Shown here: piece after piece, positions 8,315 through 16,873 of the stretch
How positions within the stretch are numbered: the stretch's first letter is position 1
Layout: each line of letters starts with the position of its first letter
Translations under genes and position numbers: made by a program
DNA from: CAVVSD01 sp963757125
GTDB taxonomy: Bacteria; Actinomycetota; Thermoleophilia; Solirubrobacterales; Solirubrobacteraceae
Assembly: GCA_963757125.1 (NCBI GenBank)
Contig: CAVWQP010000009.1
Span: 310,001 to 374,000 of the forward strand
Length of the DNA stretch: 64,000 nt
Direction: 5' to 3'
The notes under the pieces: model-generated
Told to the model about the DNA's origin: nothing
The model's database searches: none
Seen by the model: only the letters and a program-made list of their open reading frames with translations

Positions 8315-9046
8315 TCAGTCGCCCACGGCCGCGACGGCGGTGAGGATCGCGTCGATCGCGGCCTGGGGGTGCGACACCATCGACACATGCGACGCGGCGA
8401 CCTCGGTGATCGTCGCGCCCGCCCGCTCCGCCATGTGGCGCTGCGTGTCGGGCGGGATGACCTTGTCCTCCGTGCCGATGACCGCCCAGCTCGGCAGCGT
8501 CTTCCACGCCGCCGGCCCCGAGGGGGTGGTGTTGGCGCCCAGCGTGATCGGGCGCTGCCCGGCAGCGATCAGCCAGCGGTCCGCCTCGGGCAGGTCCTGG
8601 GCGAAGTACGCGTGCACCGTGTCGGGCTTCAGGAACGCCTCGGCGTCGCCCTCCGGCGCGCCGGGGTAGCCGACGATGTCGAAGACGGTCGTCGGGATCG
8701 GGGATGTCGAACGCCGAGCCGGACCCGCCGAGGATCCCGAAGACGGTCTCGCCCTCGTCGGGGATGAACGCGTCGACGTACACCAGCGCGCGCACGTCAC
8801 CGCCGCCCGGTCCCGGCGTTCGTGATGACGAAGCCGCCGTAGGAGTGCGCCGACGAGGACGACCGGGCCGCTCGTGCGCTGGGCGAGGAACGAGGCGATG
8901 TACTCGGCGTCGGAGGCCACGCCGTGCAGGAGGTTCGGCGGAGCCAGGACGGTGAAGCCCTGGCCCTGCAGGTCGGTGGCGACGGCGTTCCAGCTGGACG
9001 CGTCGGCCCATGCTCCATGGACGAGGACGATTGTCGGCTTCGGCAT
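8315..9046 (-). pseudogene. alpha/beta hydrolase with several frameshifts
   Basis: Three reading frames together rebuild a ~240-residue alpha/beta hydrolase of the esterase/haloperoxidase type: IVLVHGAWADASSW (oxyanion region), the nucleophile elbow GHSYGG (split across frames), VYVDAFIPDEGETV, and the C-terminal ASHVSMVSHP with the catalytic His. Frame changes fall at about 8845-8851, 8800-8812 and 8695-8710, the last within a repeated GGGAT. Three indels in 160 bases point either to poor local sequence or to real decay. It is convergent with the DUF808 gene and divergent from the SMP-30 gene. Confidence 0.75.
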
Positions 9047-9073
9047 CTCCTCAACGTATAGCGTCACCGCCCG

Positions 9074-9913
9074 GTGCAGGCGGAACAGGTCACAGGCCCC
9101 GTCGCGTTCCACGGGGAGGGCCCCGTGTGGTCGGCCCGCTGGGGCGGTCTGCGCTGGGTCGACATGCTCCGCGGCGACGTGCTGCAGCTGGCCGACGATG
9201 GCTCCGTGCTGCGCATGCACGTCGACGACGTCGCGGCGGCGCTGCGCCCGCGGCGCGGCGGCGGTGCGGTGATCGGCGTCCGGCGCGGCTTCGCGCTCGA
9301 GGGCCCGGACGGGTCGGTGAGGCATCTGCCCGACCTCTGGAGCGGGGACGAGATCCGGATGAACGACGGCGGCTGCGATCCGGCGGGGCGGTTCCTCTGC
9401 GGCACGATGGCCTACGACCAGCGCCCGGGCGCCGGCGCGCTGTACCGGCTCGGCGCGGACCACTCGGTCACCGTCGTCCTCGAGGGTGTGACGATCTCCA
9501 ACGGGCTGGAGTGGAGCCCGGACGGCGCGCTGGCCTACTACGTCGACACACCGACCCGCGAGATCTCCGTGTTCGACAGCGACAGCCACGGCGAACTGCA
9601 CGACCGCCGGCCGTTCGCCTCGGTCGACGCGATGCCCGACGGCCTCACGGTCGACGCCGACGGCGGAGTCTGGGTCGCGCTGTTCGACGGCCGCGCGGTG
9701 CAGGGCTTCGGTCCGGACGGCACGCCGGGTGCACGGGTGGAGGTGCCGGAGGGCCGGGTCACGGCGTGCACGTTCGGCGGCGACGACCTCGACCGCCTCT
9801 TCATCACGACCTCGCGCGAGGGCCTGGCGCCCGCGGAGGAGCCGACCGCCGGGTCGCTGTACGCCGCCGACGTCGGGGCCCGCGGCCTGCCGGTGCGCGA
9901 GTTCGCCGGGTGA
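9074..9913 (+). CDS. SMP-30/gluconolactonase/LRE family protein
   Basis: A 279-residue six-bladed beta-propeller lactonase. Metal-binding and family motifs are visible: FHGEGPVW with the first Glu, RMNDGGCDPAGRFLCGTM with Asn and Asp, TISNGLEWSPDG with the central Asn, and PDGLTVDADGGVWVALF with Asp. It would hydrolyse a sugar lactone or similar lactone using a divalent cation. The start is a GTG at 9074. Its stop codon shares bases with the first GntR-type operator, so it probably lies outside that regulon. Confidence 0.88.
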   Translation: MQAEQVTGPVAFHGEGPVWSARWGGLRWVDMLRGDVLQLADDGSVLRMHVDDVAAALRPRRGGGAVIGVRRGFALEGPDGSVRHLPDLWSGDEIRMNDGGCDPAGRFLCGTMAYDQRPGAGALYRLGADHSVTVVLEGVTISNGLEWSPDGALAYYVDTPTREISVFDSDSHGELHDRRPFASVDAMPDGLTVDADGGVWVALFDGRAVQGFGPDGTPGARVEVPEGRVTACTFGGDDLDRLFITTSREGLAPAEEPTAGSLYAADVGARGLPVREFAG

Positions 9914-9923
9914 TGTCAGACAT
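9913..9923. promoter_or_regulatory. GntR-type operator, site 1 (ATGTCAGACAT)
   Basis: A perfect 11-bp palindrome, 15 nt upstream of the amidohydrolase ATG at 9939. It is identical to the sites at 13979 and 21349 and related to those at 24037 and 24837. The TGTCnGACA core fits the general FadR/FCD operator pattern (T-G-T-n3-A-C-A spacing). Confidence 0.65.
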
Positions 9924-9938
9924 GGGAAGATCGGACCC

Positions 9939-11039
9939 ATGACCGATGTCCAGCTGACCGGCCGGGAGACCGACGAGGCGGAGCGGGCGATCGCCCTCGT
10001 GGACGCGGACGTCCACAGCGTCATGCTGCCGTCCTCGATGCACGCGCGGCTGAGCTCGCGGTGGCAGCGCCACCTCGCGGAGTTCGGTCCCCGCATCCCG
10101 GGCGCCTACGCGATGTACCCGCGGATGCGCAACGGCGGCTACCGCATCGACGCACGCCCCGAGGAGGGCTTCGCCGGCTCGGACATCCGGCTCGTCCAGG
10201 AGCAGCTGCTCGACGAGTACGACATGGACTACGCGGTCCTCACGCCGATGCAGCCGCAGACCTTCGGCGCCGAGTCGCCGGAGCTGGCCGCCGCGATGTG
10301 CTCCGCCCTGAACGACTGGACGCGCGAGGAGTGGCTCGATCAGGACGCGCGCCTGCTGGGCTCGATCTGCCCGCCGCACGAGCACCCCGACCTGGCCGTG
10401 GCGGAGATCGAGCGCCTCGCGGGCGACGACCGCTTCGTGCAGGTCCTGCTGCCAGGCACCCTGGAGCAGGGGCTCGGCAACCGCCGCTACTGGCCGATGC
10501 TGCGGGCCGCGGCCGACGCGGGGCTGCCCGTCGCGCTGCACACCGGCGGACTCGCCCAGCCGAAGGGCGCGGGCTGGCCGGCCTACTACGTCGACATGCA
10601 CGCGCTGCTGGGCACGACGATGGCGGGGCAGATGCTGTCGATGATCTGCTCGGGCCTCTTCGACGAGATCCCCGGGCTGCAGGTCGTCGCGGTCGAGACG
10701 GGCATCGCCTGGGTGGCGTCGCTCTCCTGGACGATCGACGACGCCTGGCGCGCGTTCGGCGAGGCGGAGACGACCGGGCTGCGCAGACCGCCGTCGGAGT
10801 ACCTGCGCGAGCACTGGTGGTTCACGACCCAGCCGATCGAGGAGCCCGACGATCCCGAGCACCTGGCCTTCGCGTTCGACGCGATCGGCATCGTCGACCG
10901 GATCCTCTTCTCCAGCGACTATCCGCACTGGGACTTCGACTCGCCGGAGCAGACGCTCCCTCGCTCGATCTCCAAGGAGGACAAGGCGAAGATCTTCGCC
11001 GGCAACGCCTGCCGGCTCTACGGACTTCCACGCGGATGA
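9939..11039 (+). CDS. amidohydrolase family protein, ACMSD-like
   Basis: A 366-residue amidohydrolase of the ACMSD/2-pyrone-hydrolase type (Amidohydro_2). The N-terminal metal motif is altered to DADVHS (D-x-D-x-H). A central LPVALHTGG supplies a metal His, and FSSDYPHWDFD near the C-terminus supplies the Asp and a nearby His. These zinc enzymes hydrolyse or decarboxylate carboxylated or cyclic compounds. The start at 9939 lies 15 nt after an operator, and the stop overlaps the monooxygenase ATG (ATGA), so the two are co-translated. Substrate unknown. Confidence 0.88.
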   Translation: MTDVQLTGRETDEAERAIALVDADVHSVMLPSSMHARLSSRWQRHLAEFGPRIPGAYAMYPRMRNGGYRIDARPEEGFAGSDIRLVQEQLLDEYDMDYAVLTPMQPQTFGAESPELAAAMCSALNDWTREEWLDQDARLLGSICPPHEHPDLAVAEIERLAGDDRFVQVLLPGTLEQGLGNRRYWPMLRAAADAGLPVALHTGGLAQPKGAGWPAYYVDMHALLGTTMAGQMLSMICSGLFDEIPGLQVVAVETGIAWVASLSWTIDDAWRAFGEAETTGLRRPPSEYLREHWWFTTQPIEEPDDPEHLAFAFDAIGIVDRILFSSDYPHWDFDSPEQTLPRSISKEDKAKIFAGNACRLYGLPRG

Positions 11040-12664
11040 GCGCGAACGGAGACCGGACGTACGACGTCGTCGTCGTGGGCGCCGGGTTCGCCGGGCTGTA
11101 CGCCCTGCACCGGCTGCGCGGCCTGGGCCTGCGCGTCGTCGTGCTCGAGGCGGGCGACGGCATCGGCGGCACGTGGTACTGGAACCGCTACCCGGGCGCG
11201 CGCTGCGACGTCGAGAGCCTCGAGTACTCCTACTCGTTCTCCGAGGAGCTCCAGCAGGAGTGGTCGTGGAGCGAGCGCTACCCGGCCCAGCCGGAGATCC
11301 TGCGCTACCTCGAGCACGTCGCGGATCGCTTCGCGCTGCGGCCCGACATCCAGCTGAACACGCGCGTCGTCGAGGCGGCGTGGGACGACGCGGCCGGCCG
11401 CTGGACGATCGGCACCGAGGCGGGGGAGACCCTCTCCGCGCAGTGGTGCCTCATGGCGACGGGCTGCCTGTCGGCGTCGCAGGTCCCGGAGATACCGGGC
11501 CTGGAGCGCTTCGAGGGCGAGTGGCACCACACCGCACGCTGGCCGGAGGAGGGCGTCGAGATCGCGGGCCGGCGCGTCGGGGTGATCGGGACCGGCTCGA
11601 CCGGCATCCAGCTCATCCCCGAGATCGCGCCCGAGGCGGCGCACACCTACGTCTTCCAGCGCACGGCCAACTTCAGCGTCCCGAACGCCAACGCCCCGAT
11701 GGACCCCGAGGTCGAGCGCTCCTGGAAGGACCGCTACGCCGAGCAGCGCGAGACGCAGCGGCGGTCGATGCTCGGGGTGGCGATCCCACCGGGCGAGCAG
11801 TCGGCGCTCGAGGCGTCGGAGGAGGAGGTGCAGCGCACGCTGCAGGAGCGCTGGGAGCAGGGCGGCGGCATGCCGGTCCTCCTGTCGTTCACGGACTTCC
11901 TCGTCGACGAGCGCGCCAACGCGAAGGCGGCCGACTTCGTCCGGGCGAAGATCCGCGAGACCGTCCGCGATCCCGAGGTCGCGGAGATGCTCGTCCCGCG
12001 CGACTTCCCCATCGGCGCGAAGCGCCTCGCCCAGGACGAGGGGTACTTCCAGACGTTCAACCGCGACGACGTCACGCTCGTCGACGTGCGCTCGGCACCG
12101 ATCGAGGAGGTCACGCCGACCGGCCTGCGGACCGCCGACGCCGAGTACGAGCTGGACACGATCGTCTTCGCCACCGGCTTCGACGCGCTCACCGGCGCGC
12201 TGCTGGCGATGGACGTCCGGGGGCGCGACGGCCTGACGCTGACGGAGGCCTGGGGCAACGGCCCGCAGTCCTACCTCGGCCTCATGGTGGCCGGGTTCCC
12301 GAACCTGTTCACGATCACCGGACCGGGCAGCCCGTCGGTGCTGTCCAACGTCGTCGTGTCGATCGAGCAGCACGTCGAGTGGATCGCCGACTGCATCGCG
12401 CACCTGCGCGCGTCGGGGCTGGACCGCATCGAGGCCACGGCCGACGCGCAGGAGGCGTGGATGGCCCACGTCGCCGAGGTGGCGGCGTTCACGCTGTTCC
12501 CGCGCGCCGCGTCCTGGTACGTCGGCGCGAACGTGCCCGGCAAGCCGCGGGTCTTCATGCCCTACGTCGGGGGCGTCGGCCCGTACCGCGAGCGCTGCGC
12601 GCAGATCGCGGCCGCCGGCTACGAGGGGTTCACGCTGCCCGAGCAGGCCGCGTTCACGCCTTGA
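11036..12664 (+). CDS. Baeyer-Villiger-type FAD monooxygenase
   Basis: A 542-residue flavoprotein with two Rossmann sites (GAGFAGLYAL at the N-terminus and GTGSTGIQLI at about residue 190). Between them lies the Baeyer-Villiger fingerprint FEGEWHHTARW (FxGxxxHxxxW). The GGTWYWNRYPGARCDVESLEYS block is typical of cyclohexanone/steroid monooxygenases; I quote its ends as GGTWYWNRYPGA and CDVES. The enzyme should insert oxygen beside a ketone using NADPH, giving an ester or lactone. It is coupled to the amidohydrolase, which could process the product. It overlaps the convergent hydroxylase gene by 11 nt. Confidence 0.92.
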   Translation: MSANGDRTYDVVVVGAGFAGLYALHRLRGLGLRVVVLEAGDGIGGTWYWNRYPGARCDVESLEYSYSFSEELQQEWSWSERYPAQPEILRYLEHVADRFALRPDIQLNTRVVEAAWDDAAGRWTIGTEAGETLSAQWCLMATGCLSASQVPEIPGLERFEGEWHHTARWPEEGVEIAGRRVGVIGTGSTGIQLIPEIAPEAAHTYVFQRTANFSVPNANAPMDPEVERSWKDRYAEQRETQRRSMLGVAIPPGEQSALEASEEEVQRTLQERWEQGGGMPVLLSFTDFLVDERANAKAADFVRAKIRETVRDPEVAEMLVPRDFPIGAKRLAQDEGYFQTFNRDDVTLVDVRSAPIEEVTPTGLRTADAEYELDTIVFATGFDALTGALLAMDVRGRDGLTLTEAWGNGPQSYLGLMVAGFPNLFTITGPGSPSVLSNVVVSIEQHVEWIADCIAHLRASGLDRIEATADAQEAWMAHVAEVAAFTLFPRAASWYVGANVPGKPRVFMPYVGGVGPYRERCAQIAAAGYEGFTLPEQAAFTP

Positions 12665-13949
12665 TCCCCTGACTCGCGGCGCGGCCCGACAGCGACCGCT
12701 GCTGGCCGAGGCGCTGGCGCGGGATGCCGAGCCGCTCCTTGGCGACCTCGCGGTAGGAGAAGTCGCGCAGCAGCGTGTTGCGGTGGCTGTTGCCCATCGA
12801 GAGGTCGCGGTAGATGCGCTCCATGCGCTCGCCGTGCCTCGCGGCGCTCGACCCCGACGTCCGGAACAGGTCGGCCTGCATCGTCTCCCACGAGGCGACC
12901 ATCACCTCGCGGCGATGCAGCCGACGAGCATGTCGGCGCCGAACGTGTAGGGCACGCCCTCCTCGACGGCGCGGCGGCAGTGCTCCATGTGCTGCTCGCA
13001 CGCCTGCAGCAGCGCGGCCTCGGCCATCCCGATCTTCGCGAGCGCCGCGCCGAAGTACCGCTGGTAGTCGGGGTCCTCGCGGCGCGGCACGAACGGCGGC
13101 AGCGCCGTCGACTTCTCGTGCAGCTGACGCTCGTACTCGTCGAGCGCGTTGTACACGGCGCCGACCATGACCGCCGCGAGCGTGATGGTGAAGAGGCCCA
13201 TCGTGCGCCCGCCGTACATCGGGTTGCCGTGGAGCGCGACGCCGGGGACGTTCGCCGGATCCTCGACCTCCACGTCGACCATGATCGTGTCCTCGAGCAC
13301 CGCGTGGCTCGGAACGCGGCCGTGGTCGAAGCGCAGCGTGTGCGAGCCGCTGCCCTTGAGGCCGAGCAGGTCGCCCCACGATCCCTCGACCATCTCCCAC
13401 TCGCTGCGGGGCGCGAGGAACATGAGCTGGCGGCCGGAGTTGCCGCCGTGCTCGTCCGGCATGAAGGCCTGGCCCATGTAGTGCGTCGAGTACGGCGCGC
13501 CGGAGCAGTAGGCGACGCTGCCCGTGAGCTCCCAGCCGTCGGCCGTGCGCTGCGCGACGCCGATCGGCGCGGTCACCGCGGGCGCGCGGAAGTCGCCGTC
13601 GCCGAAGGCCTCGGTCTGCGCCCGCTCGGGGAAGAAGGAGCCGACGTGCAGTGCGTGGTTGGACGCCAGCGAGGCGCACCACGCCGTCGACGGGCACCCG
13701 CGTGCGAGCTCGATCCCGATCCGGGCGAAGGTCGGGACGTCGAACGCGTAGCCGCCGTAGCGCCGCGGCACGAAGGTGCGGTAGAGGCCCCGCCGCCTGC
13801 AGCTCGCGGTGGACGTCCTCGGCGTAATAGCTGCGCTCCTCGACCTCGGCCTGGCGCTCCACGAGCATCGGTCGCAGCGCCGTGGCCCGCGCGATGAGCT
13901 CGCGCGGCGTGAGATCCGGCTCCGGCGCGGCGATCGTTCCCTCGGACAC
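12654..13949 (-). pseudogene. acyl-CoA dehydrogenase-fold flavin hydroxylase (HsaA-like), two frameshifts
   Basis: The reconstructed protein (about 430 residues) matches the two-component hydroxylase group (HsaA, HpaB-like, DszC): YGGYAFDVPTFARIGIELARG, CSGAPYSTHYMG, LHGNPMYGGR and the C-terminal EVMVASWETMQADLFRTSG, quoted in short pieces. The N-terminus, centre and C-terminus lie in two frames. An extra G at about 13790 and a missing base at about 12908 explain this. The GTG start at 13949 has GAGGAGA upstream. Such enzymes use reduced FMN from a partner reductase; none is evident nearby. An operator at 13979 sits 30 nt upstream. Confidence 0.78.
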
Positions 13950-13978
13950 GGCATGCTCTCCTCGTGCGATCAGGTCAA

Positions 13979-13989
13979 ATGTCAGACAT
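13979..13989. promoter_or_regulatory. GntR-type operator, site 2 (ATGTCAGACAT)
   Basis: A perfect copy of the 11-bp palindrome in the divergent promoter between the flavin hydroxylase (start 13949, minus) and the SDR (start 14026, plus), 30 and 36 nt from the respective starts. One site could control both directions. Confidence 0.65.
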
Positions 13990-14025
13990 GAGGATACGCT
14001 TCGGCGGTCCGGCGAGGAGGGGAAG

Positions 14026-14877
14026 ATGCAGGAGCTGAGTGGCAGGGTCGCGGTGGTCACCGGGGCGGCGAGCGGGATCGGCCGGGCGCTGGCCGACCGG
14101 TTCGCGCAGGAGGGCATGCGGGTCGTGCTCGCCGACGTCGACGAGCCCGCGCTCGAGAGCGCGGTGGCCGAGATCACGGCGTCCGGTGCGGAGGCGATCG
14201 GCGTGCGCACCGACGTGGCCCGCGCGGAGGAGGTGCAGGCGCTGGCCGACCGCACCGTCGAGGCGTTCGGCGGCGTGCACGTCGTCTGCAACAACGCGGG
14301 CGTCGAGACCGGCGCGAACGTCGCCGACATCCCGGTCGCCGCGTGGGACTGGGTGCTCGGCGTGAACCTGTGGGGCGTCCTGCACGGCTGCCGCACGTTC
14401 CTCCCGCTCATCCGCGAGCAGGGCGAGGGTCACATCGTCAACACCGGGTCCGTCGCGTCGTTCGCGACGGGGCTGCCGACCTTCTCGCCCTACACGACCT
14501 CGAAGTTCGCCGTCCTCGGCTTCAGCGAGTGCCTCGAGATCGAGCTGCGCACGGGCGGGGAGGACATCGGCGTGTCGCTGCTCGCGCCCGGCGTCGTCGC
14601 GACCCGGATGCCCGACGCCGAGCGCAACCGCCCCGAGGGCGTGCCGTCGACGGAGGACGATCCGCAGCGCCACGAGATCCTCGAGAGCCTGCGCACCGCC
14701 GTGAAGCAGGTCGGCATGGATCCGGCCGAGGTCGCGGGCATGGTCGTCGACGCGATCCGCCACCGGCGCTTCTTCGTGCTCACGCACCCCGAGAACGCGC
14801 TCGAGGCGATGCGCAAGCGCCTGCACTGGATGGAGACCGGCGAGGCGCCGGGCACGCGCGGCCCCTCGGTTGCGTGA
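14026..14877 (+). CDS. SDR family oxidoreductase
   Basis: A 283-residue classical short-chain dehydrogenase. It has TGAASGIG at residues 12-19, NNAG near residue 89, a catalytic Ser in NTGSVASF, and YTTSK (YxxxK) near residue 158. The acidic ADVDEPAL after strand 2 favours NAD(H). It oxidises or reduces an alcohol/ketone. GAGGAGGGGA precedes the ATG at 14026. Its stop overlaps a GTG of the following metallo-beta-lactamase gene, and the operator at 13979 lies upstream, so both probably belong to the GntR regulon. Confidence 0.9.
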   Translation: MQELSGRVAVVTGAASGIGRALADRFAQEGMRVVLADVDEPALESAVAEITASGAEAIGVRTDVARAEEVQALADRTVEAFGGVHVVCNNAGVETGANVADIPVAAWDWVLGVNLWGVLHGCRTFLPLIREQGEGHIVNTGSVASFATGLPTFSPYTTSKFAVLGFSECLEIELRTGGEDIGVSLLAPGVVATRMPDAERNRPEGVPSTEDDPQRHEILESLRTAVKQVGMDPAEVAGMVVDAIRHRRFFVLTHPENALEAMRKRLHWMETGEAPGTRGPSVA

Positions 14878-15713
14878 GGGTGCACACTGGTGGCGTGACC
14901 CAGGCCTGGATCTGCGAGACCTGCGCGGTCGAGCACGCCGAGGCGTCCGGCACGTGCGCGGTCTGCGCCGACGACCGCCAGTGGGTGCCCGCCGACGGGC
15001 AGCGCTGGACGACGCTCGACGACCTCGCCGCCTCGGGGCGGCAGACCCACGTGCGCGAGCTCGAGGACGACCTCTTCGGCATCACCGTCGAGCCCAAGGT
15101 CGGCATCGGCCAGCAGGCGCACCTCGTGCGCACGCCGGTCGGCACCGTGCTCTGGGACCCGACCGGCTACGTCGACGACGAGGCCGCCGCGCAGATCCGT
15201 GAGCTCGGCGACGTCATCGCGATCACCTCGAGCCACCCGCACATGTTCGGCGTCCAGGTGGAGTGGAGCCGCCGGCTCGGCAACGCGCCGATCCTCGTCA
15301 CCGAGCCGAACATGGAGTGGGTGGCCCGCCCCGACCCGGCGATCCGCTCCTGGCAGGGCTCGCACGAGCTCGCGCCGGGGGTGACGCTCCTGCAGCTCGG
15401 CGGGCACTTCGAGGGCAGCGCCGTCATCCACTGGGCCCAGGGCGCCGGCGGCAAGGGCGTGCTGCTGGCGTCGGACACGATCCAGTCGAATCCGGACGGG
15501 ACGACGGTCACGTTCATGCGCAGCTTCCCGAACCGGATCCCGCTCTCGCCGGCCGTCGTGCAGCGCCTCGCCGGCGCGGTCGAGGACCTGGCGTTCGACC
15601 GCCTGTACGACAACTTCGGCAGCACGATCGACGCCGACGCCTCCGGCGCGGTCCGCCGGTCGGCGGACCGCTACGCCGCCTGGGCCGGCGGCGACCACGA
15701 CGAACTCACCTAG
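14874..15713 (+). CDS. metallo-beta-lactamase-fold protein with N-terminal zinc ribbon
   Basis: An N-terminal CETC...CAVC zinc ribbon is followed by a metallo-beta-lactamase-like domain (HLVRTPVGTVLWDPTG, then SSHPHMFG where HxHxDH is expected, GGHFEGSAVIHWAQ and LLASDTIQ). The Asp and last His of HxHxDH are missing, yet downstream ligand-like His and Asp remain, as in a common actinobacterial subfamily near catabolic genes. Function unproven; a hydrolase or thioesterase role is conceivable. Two starts are possible: GTG at 14874 (GTGA-coupled to the SDR) or GTG at 14895. Its stop overlaps the convergent acyl-CoA dehydrogenase stop. Confidence 0.8.
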   Translation: MRVHTGGVTQAWICETCAVEHAEASGTCAVCADDRQWVPADGQRWTTLDDLAASGRQTHVRELEDDLFGITVEPKVGIGQQAHLVRTPVGTVLWDPTGYVDDEAAAQIRELGDVIAITSSHPHMFGVQVEWSRRLGNAPILVTEPNMEWVARPDPAIRSWQGSHELAPGVTLLQLGGHFEGSAVIHWAQGAGGKGVLLASDTIQSNPDGTTVTFMRSFPNRIPLSPAVVQRLAGAVEDLAFDRLYDNFGSTIDADASGAVRRSADRYAAWAGGDHDELT

Positions 15714-16873
15714 GCGTTCCGCCTCGCCTCCAGGAGCCGCCGGGCGATGATGAGGTGCTGGATCTCGTTGGAGCCCTCGCCGAGGATGAGCAGCGGCGCG
15801 TCGCGGTACAGCCGCTCGACCGGGTTGTCCTGCGAGTAGCCCGCGCCGCCGTAGATCCGCAGCGCGTCCAGGGCGCACTCCTCTGCGGTCTCCGTCGCGA
15901 AGAGCTTCGCCATCCCCGCCTGCAGGTCGGCGCGCTCGCCGGCCTGCTTGCGCTCGGCCGCGTCGAGGACGAGCAGCTCGGCCGCGCGGATCTTCGTCGC
16001 CATCTGCGCGAGCTTGATCTGGATCGACTGGTGGTCGGCGATCGGCTTGCCGAACGTCTCGCGCTCGTCCGCGTACGCGATGGCGTGGTCGAACGCCGAC
16101 CGGGCGAGACCGAGGCCGCGCGCGGCGACGTTGACCCGGCCGAGCTCGAGGGCGGCCATGAACTGCTTGAAGCCCTGGCCCTCCTGCCCGCCGAGCACCA
16201 TGTCGGCGGGGACCCGGAAGCCCTCCCAGAACATCTCGGTGGAGTCGATGCCGAGGTAGCCCATCTTCTTCAGCAGCGGCGGGATCGTGAGCCCGGGCTG
16301 CTCGTGGACCATCGGCTCCTTCTCGACGACGAGGCACGTGAAGCCGCGGTGGCGCGGCTGGGCGTCGGGGTCGGTGACCGCGAGCAGCATGATCACGCCG
16401 GCGTGCAGGCCGTTCGTGATCCACTTCTTGTGCCCGTCGACGACGTAGGCGTCGCCGTCGCGGACCGCCCGGACCTTGATCGCCTGCACGTCGGAGCCGG
16501 CGTGCGGCTCCGTGATCGAGAACGCCCCGCGCACCTCGCCGGTGGCCATCCGCGGGAGCAGCCGCTCCTGCTGCTCGCGGGTTCCGAAGTTCAGGAGCAT
16601 CCAGGACGCCATGAAGTGCGTGTTCATGACGCCGGAGAGCGAGATCCACGCGCGCGAGACCTCCGCGACGATCTTCGCGTAGGTCACGAGGTCGAGGCCG
16701 AGGCCGCCGTGCTCCTCCGGGATGGCGGTGCCGAACAGCCCCAGCTCGCGCATCCGCTCCACGAGCGGCTCGGGGTAGGAGTCGTCGCGGTCGTACTGCG
16801 CGACGGCGGGGAGCGCCTCGTCGTCGACGAAGCGCCGCACCCGGTCCAGGAGTGTGTCGGTGACGACGGCCAT
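15710..16873 (-). CDS. acyl-CoA dehydrogenase
   Basis: A 387-residue acyl-CoA dehydrogenase of normal length and domain order. FAD contacts are in AFSITEPHAGSD (near residue 125) and KKWITNG. The catalytic Glu lies in LGEGSNEIQ near the C-terminus, preceded by RIYGGAGYSQDNPVERLYRD. It should introduce an alpha,beta double bond into an acyl-CoA, passing electrons to ETF. Its ATG overlaps the hyuA stop by one base (TGATG-type junction), so it is the third gene of the hyuB-hyuA operon and should act on the CoA ester of the carboxylated product or a later intermediate. Confidence 0.92.
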   Translation of the reverse strand: MAVVTDTLLDRVRRFVDDEALPAVAQYDRDDSYPEPLVERMRELGLFGTAIPEEHGGLGLDLVTYAKIVAEVSRAWISLSGVMNTHFMASWMLLNFGTREQQERLLPRMATGEVRGAFSITEPHAGSDVQAIKVRAVRDGDAYVVDGHKKWITNGLHAGVIMLLAVTDPDAQPRHRGFTCLVVEKEPMVHEQPGLTIPPLLKKMGYLGIDSTEMFWEGFRVPADMVLGGQEGQGFKQFMAALELGRVNVAARGLGLARSAFDHAIAYADERETFGKPIADHQSIQIKLAQMATKIRAAELLVLDAAERKQAGERADLQAGMAKLFATETAEECALDALRIYGGAGYSQDNPVERLYRDAPLLILGEGSNEIQHLIIARRLLEARRNA

